Origin: Silanimonas sp044377035
GTDB taxonomy: Bacteria; Pseudomonadota; Gammaproteobacteria; Xanthomonadales; Xanthomonadaceae
DNA length: 64,000 nucleotides
Assembly: GCF_044377035.1 (NCBI RefSeq)
Contig: NZ_JBILJW010000001.1
Span: forward strand, 175,584-239,583
Reading direction: 5' to 3'
Shown: piece after piece, positions 24,242-32,021 of the stretch
Position numbering within the stretch: position 1 is the first letter of the stretch
Layout of the letters: each line of letters begins with the position of its first letter
Program-made: the position numbers and the translations under genes
The notes under the pieces: model-generated
What the model was told of the DNA's origin: nothing
What the model saw: only the letters and a program-made list of their open reading frames with translations
The model's database searches: none

Positions 24242-24300
24242 TCGAAAGCGTGTGCGAGGCCATCGACGCCGCCCGGGAGGGCGGCGTTGGTGTTTGTGGG
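24173..24300 (+). repeat. Direct repeat C of the effector array
   Basis: Third copy of the 128-base block described at 19502-19629, including hairpin and tail. Confidence 0.85.
24265..24288 (+). terminator. Rho-independent-like hairpin, copy C
   Basis: Arms gacgccgcc / ggcggcgtt, loop cgggag, tail ggtgtttgtgg; same as copies A and B. It lies downstream of effector 2. Confidence 0.7.
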
Positions 24301-24495
24301 GCGTCGAAACGCGTGGGCGAGGGCAGGGGAGGCGTGCGCGAGGGGTGCGGAAGCGTTGGGGACGCTTCGCGAAGGGTGCGGAACGCTGCGCGAGGCGTTG
24401 GGGAGGCCAACGAAGCCGCGGGGAACGCCAAACGAGGCGAGGGGAGCGGCGGCCGAGGCGAGAGCGAGGCTTCGCGAGGCGTGCAGGCCTATTGA
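24301..24495. repeat. Purine-skewed degenerate repeat tract, no gene
   Basis: Part of a 454-base gap without a functional gene (24109-24562). This stretch is built from imperfect short units such as gcgaggcgt, gggga and gcggaac, strongly G/A-rich on the plus strand. Open frames on both strands are low-complexity (on the minus strand Ala/Ser/Pro/Leu-rich) and look non-coding. The equivalent spots in cassettes 1 and 2 lack it. Bases 24496-24562 lead to immunity gene 3 and may hold its promoter. Confidence 0.6.
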
Positions 24496-24562
24496 GTTTC
24501 CCTGACGGACACCGCCGCGGCGGGCGGCTAGCATTCCCCCACCCCCGACGCATGGAGCGTGT

Positions 24563-25177
24563 ATGGCCCCCCGAGTGCTTTTCCTATCCGTCCTGGCCGT
24601 GGCATTGGCCGGGTGCAGTGCGCCGCAGGCTGAGACGCCGACAAATGCCAGCGACGCCTCTTTGGCGCCGTCATCTCCGGGATCCTCCGACATGCCTCCG
24701 GCATTGCCCCGCTGTGGCGGCACGGAGCTCACGCTGTTCGCCTGCTCGCTGAAGAACGGTAAGTCGGTTGCGCTCTGCGCGAGTCCCGATGCCAGTCCCA
24801 CCACTGGATATGTTCGCTACGCATTCGGTGCCGGTGAATCGGCCGAGTTGCGCTTTCCGGATCCGCTCGATGCACCGGGCGATCGATTCCGCAGCACGCG
24901 AGTGCTGTTCCCGTCCGGGAACGGGCGTCAGGCCTACAGTTTTGAGAACGGCGGTTACCGCTACATCGCTTATCAGCTTTGGGCCGCGCGCGATGGGAAT
25001 GCGGCGCGCGGTGGGCTGATGGTTCTCAACGCCCGGGGACTCCCGTTGGCGGACCAGAGTTGCATCTCGTTGAATGACGCAGAGCAGGAAGCCCTGGCAT
25101 TGCCGCCCTATCCGATGCCGGAGGACGAGCTCCTCGGTGCGGCGTCCACGTTGCCCTTCGGCGATTCGAGGGAGTGA
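24563..25177 (+). CDS. Putative immunity lipoprotein 3 (different family)
   Basis: 204 residues with lipoprotein signal MAPRVLFLSVLAVALAGC (Cys18). The mature part (LFACSLKNGKSVALCASPDA, TGYVRYAFGAGESAELRFPD, GGYRYIAYQLW) lacks the Asp-rich loop of immunity proteins 1 and 2 and is a different, unrecognised family. It is nevertheless in the same place, ending 5 bases before effector 3, and its first codons resemble those of immunity gene 2. Predicted periplasmic antidote of effector 3 by position. Confidence 0.68.
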   Translation: MAPRVLFLSVLAVALAGCSAPQAETPTNASDASLAPSSPGSSDMPPALPRCGGTELTLFACSLKNGKSVALCASPDASPTTGYVRYAFGAGESAELRFPDPLDAPGDRFRSTRVLFPSGNGRQAYSFENGGYRYIAYQLWAARDGNAARGGLMVLNARGLPLADQSCISLNDAEQEALALPPYPMPEDELLGAASTLPFGDSRE

Positions 25178-25182
25178 CGGAC

Positions 25183-26577
25183 ATGGACGCGAAGGCGAAT
25201 CGGGACTATCTGCTTGACCGTGCATTGGCTGCCGGGATCACCGAGCCGAGGGAATTGGCCCACTTCATGGGTCAGATGCAGATTGAGTGCGGAGGCTTCG
25301 GGCGCATGTCGGAGAATCTCAATTACTCCGGCGAGCGGCTGAGGGCCGTTTTTCCCAACGGTCGCAATGGCATGGATACGCTCGAAGAAGCCAACGCCGT
25401 TGCTGCTGGCGGCCCACGAGCCGTAGCCGAGAAGATCTACGGAGGCGAATGGGGTGCCAGAAAGCTCGGCAACACCGAGCCGGGCGACGGTTGGCAGTTC
25501 CATGGGCGCGGCTACGTGCAGCTGACTGGGCGGAGCAACTACGCCAGTGCTGGAAACGAGCTGGGTCTGGATCTCATCAACCATCCTGAGCTTGCAGCAG
25601 ACCCGAAGATTGCGGCCGATATCGCCGTTCACTACTGGATTGAACGGGTGCGCACGCGGGACGCGGAATCCGATGTGACGGCCGCAACGCGAGCCATCAA
25701 TGGTGGGCAGAACCACTTGGCAGAGCGCCGTGCAGCGACCGCCGAGTGGGAGGATCGCCTCGCCAACGGCTATCTGCAGGCGAACGGCATCACCGGTGAT
25801 GGCAGCATCCCTCCGCCGGAGGTCTCGGCCCCCTCTCAATCGTCGCGCCGCACTGCCACTGGGAATACTTCGGCTGCACCAGCGGCCGCCTTCGCCGACG
25901 GGATGTTCAACCTCGGCGACCGCGGCGTCGGTGTCGAAGTCATGCAGCGCCAGCTGATCCAAGCCGGCTACACCGGCAAGGACGGCCAGCCGCTCAAGCC
26001 CGACGGCGATTTCGGCCCCAACACCAAGCACGCCGTGGAGGAACTGCAGCGCGCCCACGGCCTGCAGGTGGACGGCAAGGCCGGCATGGACTCGCTGCGC
26101 GCCTTGGCCGATGAGCTGCAGAACGGCCGCCCCGCGCCGAAGCTGCCGGAGCCCGAGCGCGCACCGGGCCGTTTCGAAGACGCCTCGCTCGGCACGGATC
26201 CTCTCTTCCAGTCGCTGCGCGGCCACGTCCACACCATGGACCGCGCCATAGGCCGCACGCCCGACGACGCCAGTGACCGCGTGGCCGCCGCGCTCTGCGC
26301 CGAGTGCCGCGCGAACGGCCTCACCCGCGTCGATGGCGTGGTGCTGGGCCAGAAGGGCGGCAGCGCGCAGCCGGGCGAATACGTGTTCGCCTATTCGGGT
26401 TCGTCGGAGCGCCCCAGCGATTGGGTGGGCGTGAGGACTGCCGAGGCCGTGCAGACGCCGGTGGAACAGAGCCTCGCCAAGGCCGAGACGCTGCAGCGCC
26501 AGCAGGCGATGGAGGCGCAGCAGATGGCGCAGGCGCAGCAGCCGGCGAACGACGCGCCGGTCATCTCGATGGGGTGA
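25183..26577 (+). CDS. X-T4SS effector 3: GH19 + peptidoglycan-binding + XVIPCD
   Basis: 464 residues from the ATG at 25183, which has gagggag upstream; a GTG at 25174 overlapping the previous stop is an alternative. Residues 1-210: GH19 domain with candidate catalytic E35 (GQMQIECGGFGRM) and HGRGYVQLTGRSNY. About 235-310: PG_binding_1 (LGDRGVGVEVMQRQLIQAG, PDGDFGPNTKHAVEELQ). The tail from about 345 is XVIPCD-like (IGRTPDDASDRVAAAL, RVDGVVLGQKGG, YVFAYSGSSERP, TPVEQSLAKAE, Gln/Ala-rich end). The tail is close to that of effector 2 at DNA level, while the enzymatic half differs. No signal peptide. Confidence 0.88.
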   Translation: MDAKANRDYLLDRALAAGITEPRELAHFMGQMQIECGGFGRMSENLNYSGERLRAVFPNGRNGMDTLEEANAVAAGGPRAVAEKIYGGEWGARKLGNTEPGDGWQFHGRGYVQLTGRSNYASAGNELGLDLINHPELAADPKIAADIAVHYWIERVRTRDAESDVTAATRAINGGQNHLAERRAATAEWEDRLANGYLQANGITGDGSIPPPEVSAPSQSSRRTATGNTSAAPAAAFADGMFNLGDRGVGVEVMQRQLIQAGYTGKDGQPLKPDGDFGPNTKHAVEELQRAHGLQVDGKAGMDSLRALADELQNGRPAPKLPEPERAPGRFEDASLGTDPLFQSLRGHVHTMDRAIGRTPDDASDRVAAALCAECRANGLTRVDGVVLGQKGGSAQPGEYVFAYSGSSERPSDWVGVRTAEAVQTPVEQSLAKAETLQRQQAMEAQQMAQAQQPANDAPVISMG

Positions 26578-26772
26578 GGCCCTGCTTGTTGAGCCCGGTG
26601 GCGCGGCCCCCGCGTCATCGGGATTCGAGGGAAGAAAGCCCACGCCGAATTCAGAGGACTCCTGAAGGTGCTTCTGCCCTCGGGCTGCCAGCCTGAAGCG
26701 GTCGCCGCCGGAGTCGCGGCTGGAGCAGGTGCGCGCCATGAATGGCACGGATTCAGCGTCGGATGGGTTTGG
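26578..26772. other. Intergenic region after the effector array, nothing recognised
   Basis: No open frame with coding character, no hairpin with a T-run and no copy of the cassette boundary repeat, so the array ends here without a fourth repeat. The segment separates effector 3 from the higBA operator. Confidence 0.5.
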
Positions 26773-26793
26773 CTATAACGCCTTGCGTTATAG
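26773..26793. promoter_or_regulatory. higBA operator palindrome
   Basis: A perfect inverted repeat, CTATAACGC - ctt - GCGTTATAG, lies 25 bases upstream of the toxin start. It is far more AT-rich than its surroundings. Position and symmetry fit the autoregulatory site bound by the HigA antitoxin, and it probably overlaps the promoter (tataac). Confidence 0.75.
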
Positions 26794-26817
26794 CTGGTCC
26801 GGCGTTAGCGTTCTCCC

Positions 26818-27099
26818 GTGATCCGCACGTTCGCCGATAAGGAGACGGCTCGGGTCTGGGCGGGCACGCCGAGCCGCCGTCTGCCAATGGACGTGCAGCG
26901 CGTGGCCCGGCGCAAGCTGCGAATGCTCCACAACGCCGCCACGTTGGATGACCTCCGGATGCCGCCAGCGAATCGGTTGGAGGCGCTGAGGGGTGATCGC
27001 AAGGGCCAACACAGCGTCCGCATCAACGACCAGTGGCGGCTCTGCTTCCGATGGTCCGAGGGCGATGCCCATGACGTGCAGATCGTCGATTACCACTGA
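26818..27099 (+). CDS. higB: HigB-type toxin (RelE superfamily)
   Basis: 93 residues from a GTG (26818). The start MIRTFADKETARVWAG and the later RKLRMLHNAATLDDLRMPP, NRLEALRG and VRINDQWRLCFRW blocks are the hallmarks of HigB/RelE-type ribosome-dependent mRNA interferases. It lies first in the operon, as in other higBA systems, 15 bases before the antitoxin, with a palindromic operator upstream. Its place just after the effector array suggests a gene-poor junction tolerant of insertion. Confidence 0.9.
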   Translation: MIRTFADKETARVWAGTPSRRLPMDVQRVARRKLRMLHNAATLDDLRMPPANRLEALRGDRKGQHSVRINDQWRLCFRWSEGDAHDVQIVDYH

Positions 27100-27114
27100 T
27101 TCCGAGCACCGACC

Positions 27115-27405
27115 ATGAAGACGCTGCCGAACATCCATCCCGGTGAGGTGCTGCTCGAGGAGTTCCTGGGCCCGATGGGCATCAGCCAGAACGCGTTGGC
27201 CCGCGCGGCGGGCGTGCCGCCTCGCCGCATCAACGAGATCGTCCTCGGCAAGCGCAGCATCAGCGCCGATACCGCGGTTCGGCTCGCTGCCGTGCTGGGA
27301 ACCAGCGAACGCTTCTGGCTGGGCCTGCAGGCCGACTACGACCTTGAGGAAGCGCGTCGCGCGATTGGCAAAGACCTCCGAAAAATCGAGCGTTTGGCGG
27401 CCTGA
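27115..27405 (+). CDS. higA: HigA-type antitoxin (XRE helix-turn-helix)
   Basis: 96 residues, MKTLPNIHPGEVLLEEFLGPMG then an XRE helix-turn-helix (SQNALARAAGVPPRRINEIV, GKRSISADTAVRLAAVLG). The HPGEVL start and FWLGLQADYDL segment are typical of HigA/VapI proteins. It neutralises HigB and represses the operon through the palindrome at 26773-26793. Confidence 0.92.
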   Translation: MKTLPNIHPGEVLLEEFLGPMGISQNALARAAGVPPRRINEIVLGKRSISADTAVRLAAVLGTSERFWLGLQADYDLEEARRAIGKDLRKIERLAA

Positions 27406-27409
27406 GGCC

Positions 27410-28225
27410 TTACAACCCCGCGAACACCCGCATCAACACCGGCTGCCAGTACTCCCGCGCGATGCGCTCGTAGCCGGCGTCGGTGGGGTGGATCTCGTCG
27501 GACCATTCGCTGTCCTGCACCGCGCGCCGCGAGTCGACGAGGAACACCTCGGGGTTGCGCTGCGCGAGCCGTTCCAGCCGCGCGTGGAATTCGTCCACCA
27601 GCCAGCGCATCAGGGCCTTCTTGTCGGCGAGGGCCGTGAGCCCGGCCGCGACGAGGTGCGGCTTCAACCAGGGGCCGGCCTTGAAGATGCCGCCGAGGCG
27701 CGTGGCGCGGCGGCCGTTCGGCATCGGGTAGGCATAACTGTGCAGCACCACTTTGCAAGGGCGGCGGAATTTGTCGCGGATGTCGATGACGCGCTGGAAG
27801 TCCTCCTCCAACGTGTTCATCGCGCTGTGGAAGGTGGCGAGGCGCACGTGCCTCTCGACGATGGCCGGCAGCGGCGCGGTGTAGTGGCCGCGGTTCTGCG
27901 GCTCGTCCGGGCGCTTCAGGTATTCGGCCAGTTCATGCCCGGCGATGTCGTTGCCGCCCATCGAGACGAGCAGCACGTCGATCTCCAGCGCGCCGAGGTG
28001 TTGGGTGAGCGCAGAGAACTGCTGCTTGATCTCGGCCGTAGTGCGGCCGGGGACGGCGTTGTTGGCGAAGATCGCGTCGCCGGCGAAAAGGCCGCGGAGC
28101 TGCTTGTGCAGGTCGACGGGCTTGAGCGGCAGCTGGAACCACGAATCGCCAAGGCAATACACCCGCGGCAGGGCGGGGTCTTTGTACGTGGCGCGAATGA
28201 AGCGCTGCAGGGCTTGGGCGTTCAT
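27410..28225 (-). CDS. SGNH/GDSL-family hydrolase
   Basis: 271 residues without a signal peptide. Block I nucleophile is S28 (YCLGDSWFQL), block III is SMGGNDIAGH and block V is SDEIHPTDAGY, giving the Ser, Gly/Asn and Asp-His residues of SGNH esterases. The substrate cannot be told; cytoplasmic SGNH proteins of this size include acyl or polysaccharide esterases. It converges on higA with a 4-base gap and has its own upstream region shared with no other gene. Confidence 0.8.
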   Translation of the reverse strand: MNAQALQRFIRATYKDPALPRVYCLGDSWFQLPLKPVDLHKQLRGLFAGDAIFANNAVPGRTTAEIKQQFSALTQHLGALEIDVLLVSMGGNDIAGHELAEYLKRPDEPQNRGHYTAPLPAIVERHVRLATFHSAMNTLEEDFQRVIDIRDKFRRPCKVVLHSYAYPMPNGRRATRLGGIFKAGPWLKPHLVAAGLTALADKKALMRWLVDEFHARLERLAQRNPEVFLVDSRRAVQDSEWSDEIHPTDAGYERIAREYWQPVLMRVFAGL

Positions 28226-28292
28226 CGGGGGGCTCCGTTGGGGCCCCCGATGATGCGCCGCGGGGCGCTACGTCCGCATGGCGCGCTCGGCC

Positions 28293-28607
28293 TCAGTGGG
28301 GATGGTTGAGCCTGTCCCACGCATCACGGGCTGCGTCCTTGGCCTGGTTCCATCCGAGCGTCGAGGTGCCGGTGCGCGTGGTCCACTGCCGTGAGAGTTC
28401 CAGCTCGGCGTCGTCGAAGCTGCGGCCCGGGTGGCGGCTGGCGGATTCGACGCCGAAGCCGTACGCAGGGCCGTAGTCGTCGTAGGTGGCGCCTTGGTTG
28501 ACGTAGTGGCGGCTGCGAAAGTTCTCGCGCCAATAGGCGTCTTCCTTGGTGGGATCGGGAGGGGTGGCGCTGTTGGCGGCGATGCGCGGGTCTTGGGGGG
28601 TGTTCAT
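28293..28607 (-). CDS. Small conserved hypothetical, stress-cluster type
   Basis: 104 hydrophilic residues (YWRENFRSRHYVNQGATYDDYGPAYGFG, WNQAKDAARDAWDRL). The DYGPAY and SFDDAE blocks resemble a family of small uncharacterised proteins that often sit with GlsB/YeaQ and CsbD genes in proteobacteria, as here (50 bases after a GlsB-like gene). No signal peptide or membrane segment. A general-stress role is inferred from that company. Confidence 0.65.
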   Translation of the reverse strand: MNTPQDPRIAANSATPPDPTKEDAYWRENFRSRHYVNQGATYDDYGPAYGFGVESASRHPGRSFDDAELELSRQWTTRTGTSTLGWNQAKDAARDAWDRLNHPH

Positions 28608-28657
28608 GGCGGGAATCCTTGCGGTCGGGGGGCGGGGGAGGGCGTGGTGCGGGGGGC

Positions 28658-28927
28658 TCAGTGATCGGCGACGGTGCGGAACATGGTCAGGATGGCGATC
28701 AGGATCGCCGCCCCGATCAGCGATACCGGCAGAGCGGTCGAGCTGAAGTCACCCCAGTGCAGGGTGCCGAGGCCGACCATGGGGGTGAGGAACCACCCGC
28801 CGAGGATCGCGCCGGCGATGCCAGCGATGACATTGAGGGCGGTGTCTTGGGGATTGCCGGCATTCATCACCACGCCGGCCAACCAACCGATGACGCTGCC
28901 GACGACGAGCCAGATCATGAGGTTCAT
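28658..28927 (-). CDS. GlsB/YeaQ/YmgE-family membrane protein
   Basis: 89 residues, three hydrophobic helices with the Gly-rich pattern of the transglycosylase-associated/GlsB family (MNLMIWLVVGSVIGWLAG, NVIAGIAGAILGGW, SLIGAAILIAIL). Found in stress regulons; the biochemical role is not known. Probably transcribed with the small hydrophilic protein downstream. Confidence 0.88.
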   Translation of the reverse strand: MNLMIWLVVGSVIGWLAGVVMNAGNPQDTALNVIAGIAGAILGGWFLTPMVGLGTLHWGDFSSTALPVSLIGAAILIAILTMFRTVADH

Positions 28928-29050
28928 CAGTGACCTCCATCGTTCCAGGGGGGACGACGCCCGAGGCGGGATGCCTGGAGCGTCGAGGACGATGCTGGGC
29001 GCGTGGCGCCGCGACGTCGGTGCGTCGGCGCACGTTGACCGGAACGCGGC

Positions 29051-29884
29051 TCAGCCCCGCCACGCCTCCGCGTAATCGCGGGCATAGCTCGCGAAATCCC
29101 GCGCCGGGCGGCCGAGCAGGGCGGCCACGTGCGGCGTGGTCCGCTCGGCGTAGCCGGCCTTCAAGAAGCCGAGGATGACGAGCAGGAACTCGGCGTAATC
29201 GGCGGGCAGGCCGGCCTGCAGCAGCGCGCCGCGCATCGCTTCGGGCGTGATGTCGCGGAAGCCGATCGTCTTGCTGGTGGCGGCGCTGATCAGCTGCGCG
29301 GCGGTGGCGTGGTCGAGCGCTTCGGGGCCGGTGAGGTCGAAGGCCTCGGGTTCGTCCTGCGGGCGGTCGAGCAGCGCGGCGGCGACGGCGGCGATGTCGC
29401 GGGCATCGATGAAGCTGGCTTTCGCCTCGCCCACCGGCAGCTGCACTTCGCCGGTGGCGGCGATGCTGCCCATCCAGAAGGTGTGGAAGTTCTGCATGAA
29501 CCAGTTCGGCCGGACGATGGCGGCCGGCACGCCGCTGCGGCGCAGATGCGCTTCGCTGAGGCTCAGCGGCGAGGTGGGGTCGGCGTCGACGCCCATGGCG
29601 GTCATCAGCACGAGCTTGCCGACGCCGTGGCGCGCGGCAGCATCGATCACCGGCACGAGGAAGCGGTCCTGCCCGGTGTGGCCGGGAGGCGCCATCAGGA
29701 ACACGCGGTCGACGCCGGCGAGGGCGGCGTCGAGGCCTTCGCCGCTCAGCAGGTCGAGGGCGACATCGCCGGGCTCGCGCACCTGCCGGGTGGCGCGGCG
29801 CACGGTGTGGCCGCGGGCGAGGAGGTCGGGGACGAGGGCGGAACCGACGGTGCCGGTGGCGCCGATGACGAGGGTGGTGGGCAT
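29051..29884 (-). CDS. NmrA-like NAD(P)-binding oxidoreductase
   Basis: 277 residues beginning MPTTLVIGATGTVGSALV, the GxxGxxG nucleotide-binding loop of atypical short-chain dehydrogenases. It continues FLMAPPGHTG, KLVLMTAMGVDADPTSPL, RSGVPAAIVRPNWFMQNF and FIDARDIAAVAAALL, as in NmrA/QOR2-type proteins. These act as NAD(P)H-dependent quinone reductases or redox sensors. It is divergent from the AraC regulator at 30002, which is likely its controller through the 117-base gap. Confidence 0.88.
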   Translation of the reverse strand: MPTTLVIGATGTVGSALVPDLLARGHTVRRATRQVREPGDVALDLLSGEGLDAALAGVDRVFLMAPPGHTGQDRFLVPVIDAAARHGVGKLVLMTAMGVDADPTSPLSLSEAHLRRSGVPAAIVRPNWFMQNFHTFWMGSIAATGEVQLPVGEAKASFIDARDIAAVAAALLDRPQDEPEAFDLTGPEALDHATAAQLISAATSKTIGFRDITPEAMRGALLQAGLPADYAEFLLVILGFLKAGYAERTTPHVAALLGRPARDFASYARDYAEAWRG

Positions 29885-30001
29885 GGCAAGAACTCCTTTG
29901 GGGTGGGAATGGCGTGCATGCTCCGCTTCGACGTGCAAGACTGGAATGGCATAAAATCTCCGATTCCTGTCGTTTCGTCCCGATCCTGGCCCAGCCACCC
30001 C

Positions 30002-30862
30002 ATGGACCTGCTCACCGATCTCCTCCGCCAATCCGGCCTGCAGCAGCGCGTGCTCGACCTCGGCGATTTCGCCGATGGCGAGGTGCGGCGCTTTCCCTGC
30101 GGGCGCAGCTTCGGCTTCCACCTGTTGCTGGAAGGCGCGATCACGGTGCGGCCGGAAGCGGGTGGCGAGCCGATCCGATTGGGCCCGGGCGATGTGGCCT
30201 TCATGACCCGCGGCTGCCACCACGCGCTGCAGGCGGCGGGGCCGGCCTCGGTGATGAGTGCGGCCTACCTGCTGCCGCACGCGCCAGTGCACCCGTTGTT
30301 CCGCGAACTGCCGAACTGGTGCGTGGTGCCGGCGCCGAGTGCATCGAGCGGTGATCGCCTGCGGCGGCTCGCCGACCTGCTGCGCGAGGAGCGTCGCGAG
30401 GCAGCGCTGGGCAGCGAGGCCGCCATCCACGCGCTGATCGAAGCCGCGTTCGCGCAGGTGTTGCGGCGCATCGTCGAAGGCGAGGGCGCGCGGCCGCTGT
30501 CGCTGGCGGCGGCGCTGCGTGCGCCCGGCATCCGCCAGGCACTGGAGCGCTTGCACGCACGGCCCGAGCAGGATTGGTCGCTGGAAGGGCTCGCCGACGT
30601 GGCCGGCCTGTCGCGCTCGGCCTTCGCGGCGAAGTTCAAGACGCTGGTGGGCGAGAGCCCGCTGGGCTACCTGCGCCAGCTGCGCGTGCAGCGGGCGATG
30701 GGCCTGCTGGTGCGGCCGGGCGCGTCGATCGTGGCGGTGGCGAATGCCGTGGGTTACGGCGACCCCTTCGTGTTCTCGAAGGCCTTCAAGAAGGTGGTGG
30801 GCGTGTCGCCGCGCGAGTTCCGCGCGAGCGCCGCGCTCGAGGGGCTGCCGGCGGCCTCCTGA
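30002..30862 (+). CDS. AraC-family regulator (cupin sensor)
   Basis: 286 residues: an AraC_binding/cupin_6-like N-terminal half (GFHLLLEGAITVRPEA, GDVAFMTRGCHHAL) and a C-terminal pair of helix-turn-helix motifs (SLEGLADVAGLSRSAFAAKFK, SIVAVANAVGYGDPFVFSKAFKKVVGVSPREF). Probable regulator of the divergent NmrA-like oxidoreductase, the usual arrangement for this subfamily. The ATG at 30002 is used; the frame is open much further upstream but across the promoter region. Confidence 0.88.
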   Translation: MDLLTDLLRQSGLQQRVLDLGDFADGEVRRFPCGRSFGFHLLLEGAITVRPEAGGEPIRLGPGDVAFMTRGCHHALQAAGPASVMSAAYLLPHAPVHPLFRELPNWCVVPAPSASSGDRLRRLADLLREERREAALGSEAAIHALIEAAFAQVLRRIVEGEGARPLSLAAALRAPGIRQALERLHARPEQDWSLEGLADVAGLSRSAFAAKFKTLVGESPLGYLRQLRVQRAMGLLVRPGASIVAVANAVGYGDPFVFSKAFKKVVGVSPREFRASAALEGLPAAS

Positions 30863-30921
30863 GGGCGTGTCGGGGAGGGGGAGGGGGGGCATTCAGGGGC
30901 GTCCCCCCGGAAGGGCGTAGG

Positions 30922-31692
30922 ATGGGGTCGGTTTCACGTCTCCTTATTGCGTCGCGCTCGGCCCCTCAGGCCGCCCGTTCCGCTCCCTTCCTCCGCGCCA
31001 CGGCCCGCCGTGGTGGCCTCTCCGGGAGCACCGGCATCTCCGGTTACACCGCTCGAATCATCGACGTCGACGTGTTGGGCGATGCCTACCGCCTTCGCGT
31101 CCTCACCGACCACCAGCAGTTCGCCGACCCGGACGGCGACGCCGAACGGGCGGGCATCTCCAGCGCCCAGTGGCCCCTGTTCGGGCAGCTCTGGCCGGCC
31201 GGCCAGCGGCTGGCGGAGGCGATGCACGAGTTCGACGTGGCCGGCAAGCGCGTGCTCGAGCTGGGCTGTGGCATCGGCCTGGCCAGCCTCGTGCTGCAGC
31301 GCCGTGGCGCCGACGTGCTGGCCACCGACCTGCACCCGCTGGCCGAGACCTTCCTCGCTTACAACGCCGCCCTCAACGGCCTGCCTGCGCTGCATTACCG
31401 CCGGCTGGGCTGGGCCAGCGCGCGCCCGACCTTGGGCCGCTTCGACCTGATCATCGCCGGAGACGTGCTGTACGAGCGCGGCCAAGCCGAAGTGGTGGCC
31501 CAGGTGATCGCCGATTACGCCGCCGACGATGCGGATGTGATCGTCACGGATGCCGGGCGCGGCTATGCCGCCAAGCTGGGCAAAGCCCTGTCGGGGCACG
31601 GTTTCCTGCCGATGGCAGCGACCGCGGGCGATGCCTCGCGGCTCGGGCCCGTGGCTACGCTGCGCTACCAGCGCCAGCGGTGCGCTGCATGA
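30922..31692 (+). CDS. Class I SAM methyltransferase, Methyltransf_16 type
   Basis: 256 residues as annotated; the first 35 (SRLLIASRSAPQAARS...) are low-complexity and the true start may lie further in. Motif I is VLELGCGIGLASLVL, motif II ATDLHPLAE, then FDLIIAGDVLYE, the pattern of the lysine-methyltransferase (ETFB-KMT/METTL) group. Substrate unknown, possibly a protein lysine. It is the first gene of a three-gene operon whose members each overlap by ATGA. Confidence 0.75.
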   Translation: MGSVSRLLIASRSAPQAARSAPFLRATARRGGLSGSTGISGYTARIIDVDVLGDAYRLRVLTDHQQFADPDGDAERAGISSAQWPLFGQLWPAGQRLAEAMHEFDVAGKRVLELGCGIGLASLVLQRRGADVLATDLHPLAETFLAYNAALNGLPALHYRRLGWASARPTLGRFDLIIAGDVLYERGQAEVVAQVIADYAADDADVIVTDAGRGYAAKLGKALSGHGFLPMAATAGDASRLGPVATLRYQRQRCAA

Positions 31693-32021
31693 ACGCGAAA
31701 CGCGCGGGCGAAGCGGCCGACTGCCGCCATTGCGACGCCGTGTGCTGCCGGCTCACCGTCATCGTCGATGCGGAGGACGGCATCGCCGAGCACCTCACCG
31801 AGCTCACCGACGAAGGCCTCACCGTCATGGCCCGCGACGAGGATGGCTGGTGCGTGGCCATCGACGGCGCGCGCATGAACTGCTCGATCTACGACGCGCG
31901 GCCCGAAGTGTGCCGGCGCTTCCACATGGGTGGCCCGTACTGCGAGGCCATCCGCGAGGACTACTACGGCCGTTCCGATGGCCGCGACATTCCACTGCAA
32001 CTGATCGGAGACGCTCCATGA
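31689..32021 (+). CDS. YkgJ-family Fe-S/zinc cysteine cluster protein
   Basis: 110 residues with the CxxCxxxCC motif (DCRHCDAVCCRLTV) and a second group (MNCSIYDARPEVCRRFHMGGPYC) that define the YkgJ cysteine-cluster family, thought to bind zinc or an iron-sulfur cluster. It overlaps the methyltransferase upstream and the short gene downstream by ATGA, so the three are translationally coupled. Function unknown. Confidence 0.88.
   Translation: MNAKRAGEAADCRHCDAVCCRLTVIVDAEDGIAEHLTELTDEGLTVMARDEDGWCVAIDGARMNCSIYDARPEVCRRFHMGGPYCEAIREDYYGRSDGRDIPLQLIGDAP

Noticed and set aside
19594..24288. The three repeated hairpins as a CRISPR-like array or attC sites
   Set aside because: Spacing is over 2 kb and each copy is attached to remnants of the same gene, so they are duplicated terminators.
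20440..26577. The three enzymes as phage endolysins of a prophage remnant
   Set aside because: No phage structural, holin or packaging genes are nearby; the XVIPCD-like tails and partner lipoproteins fit type IV effectors better.
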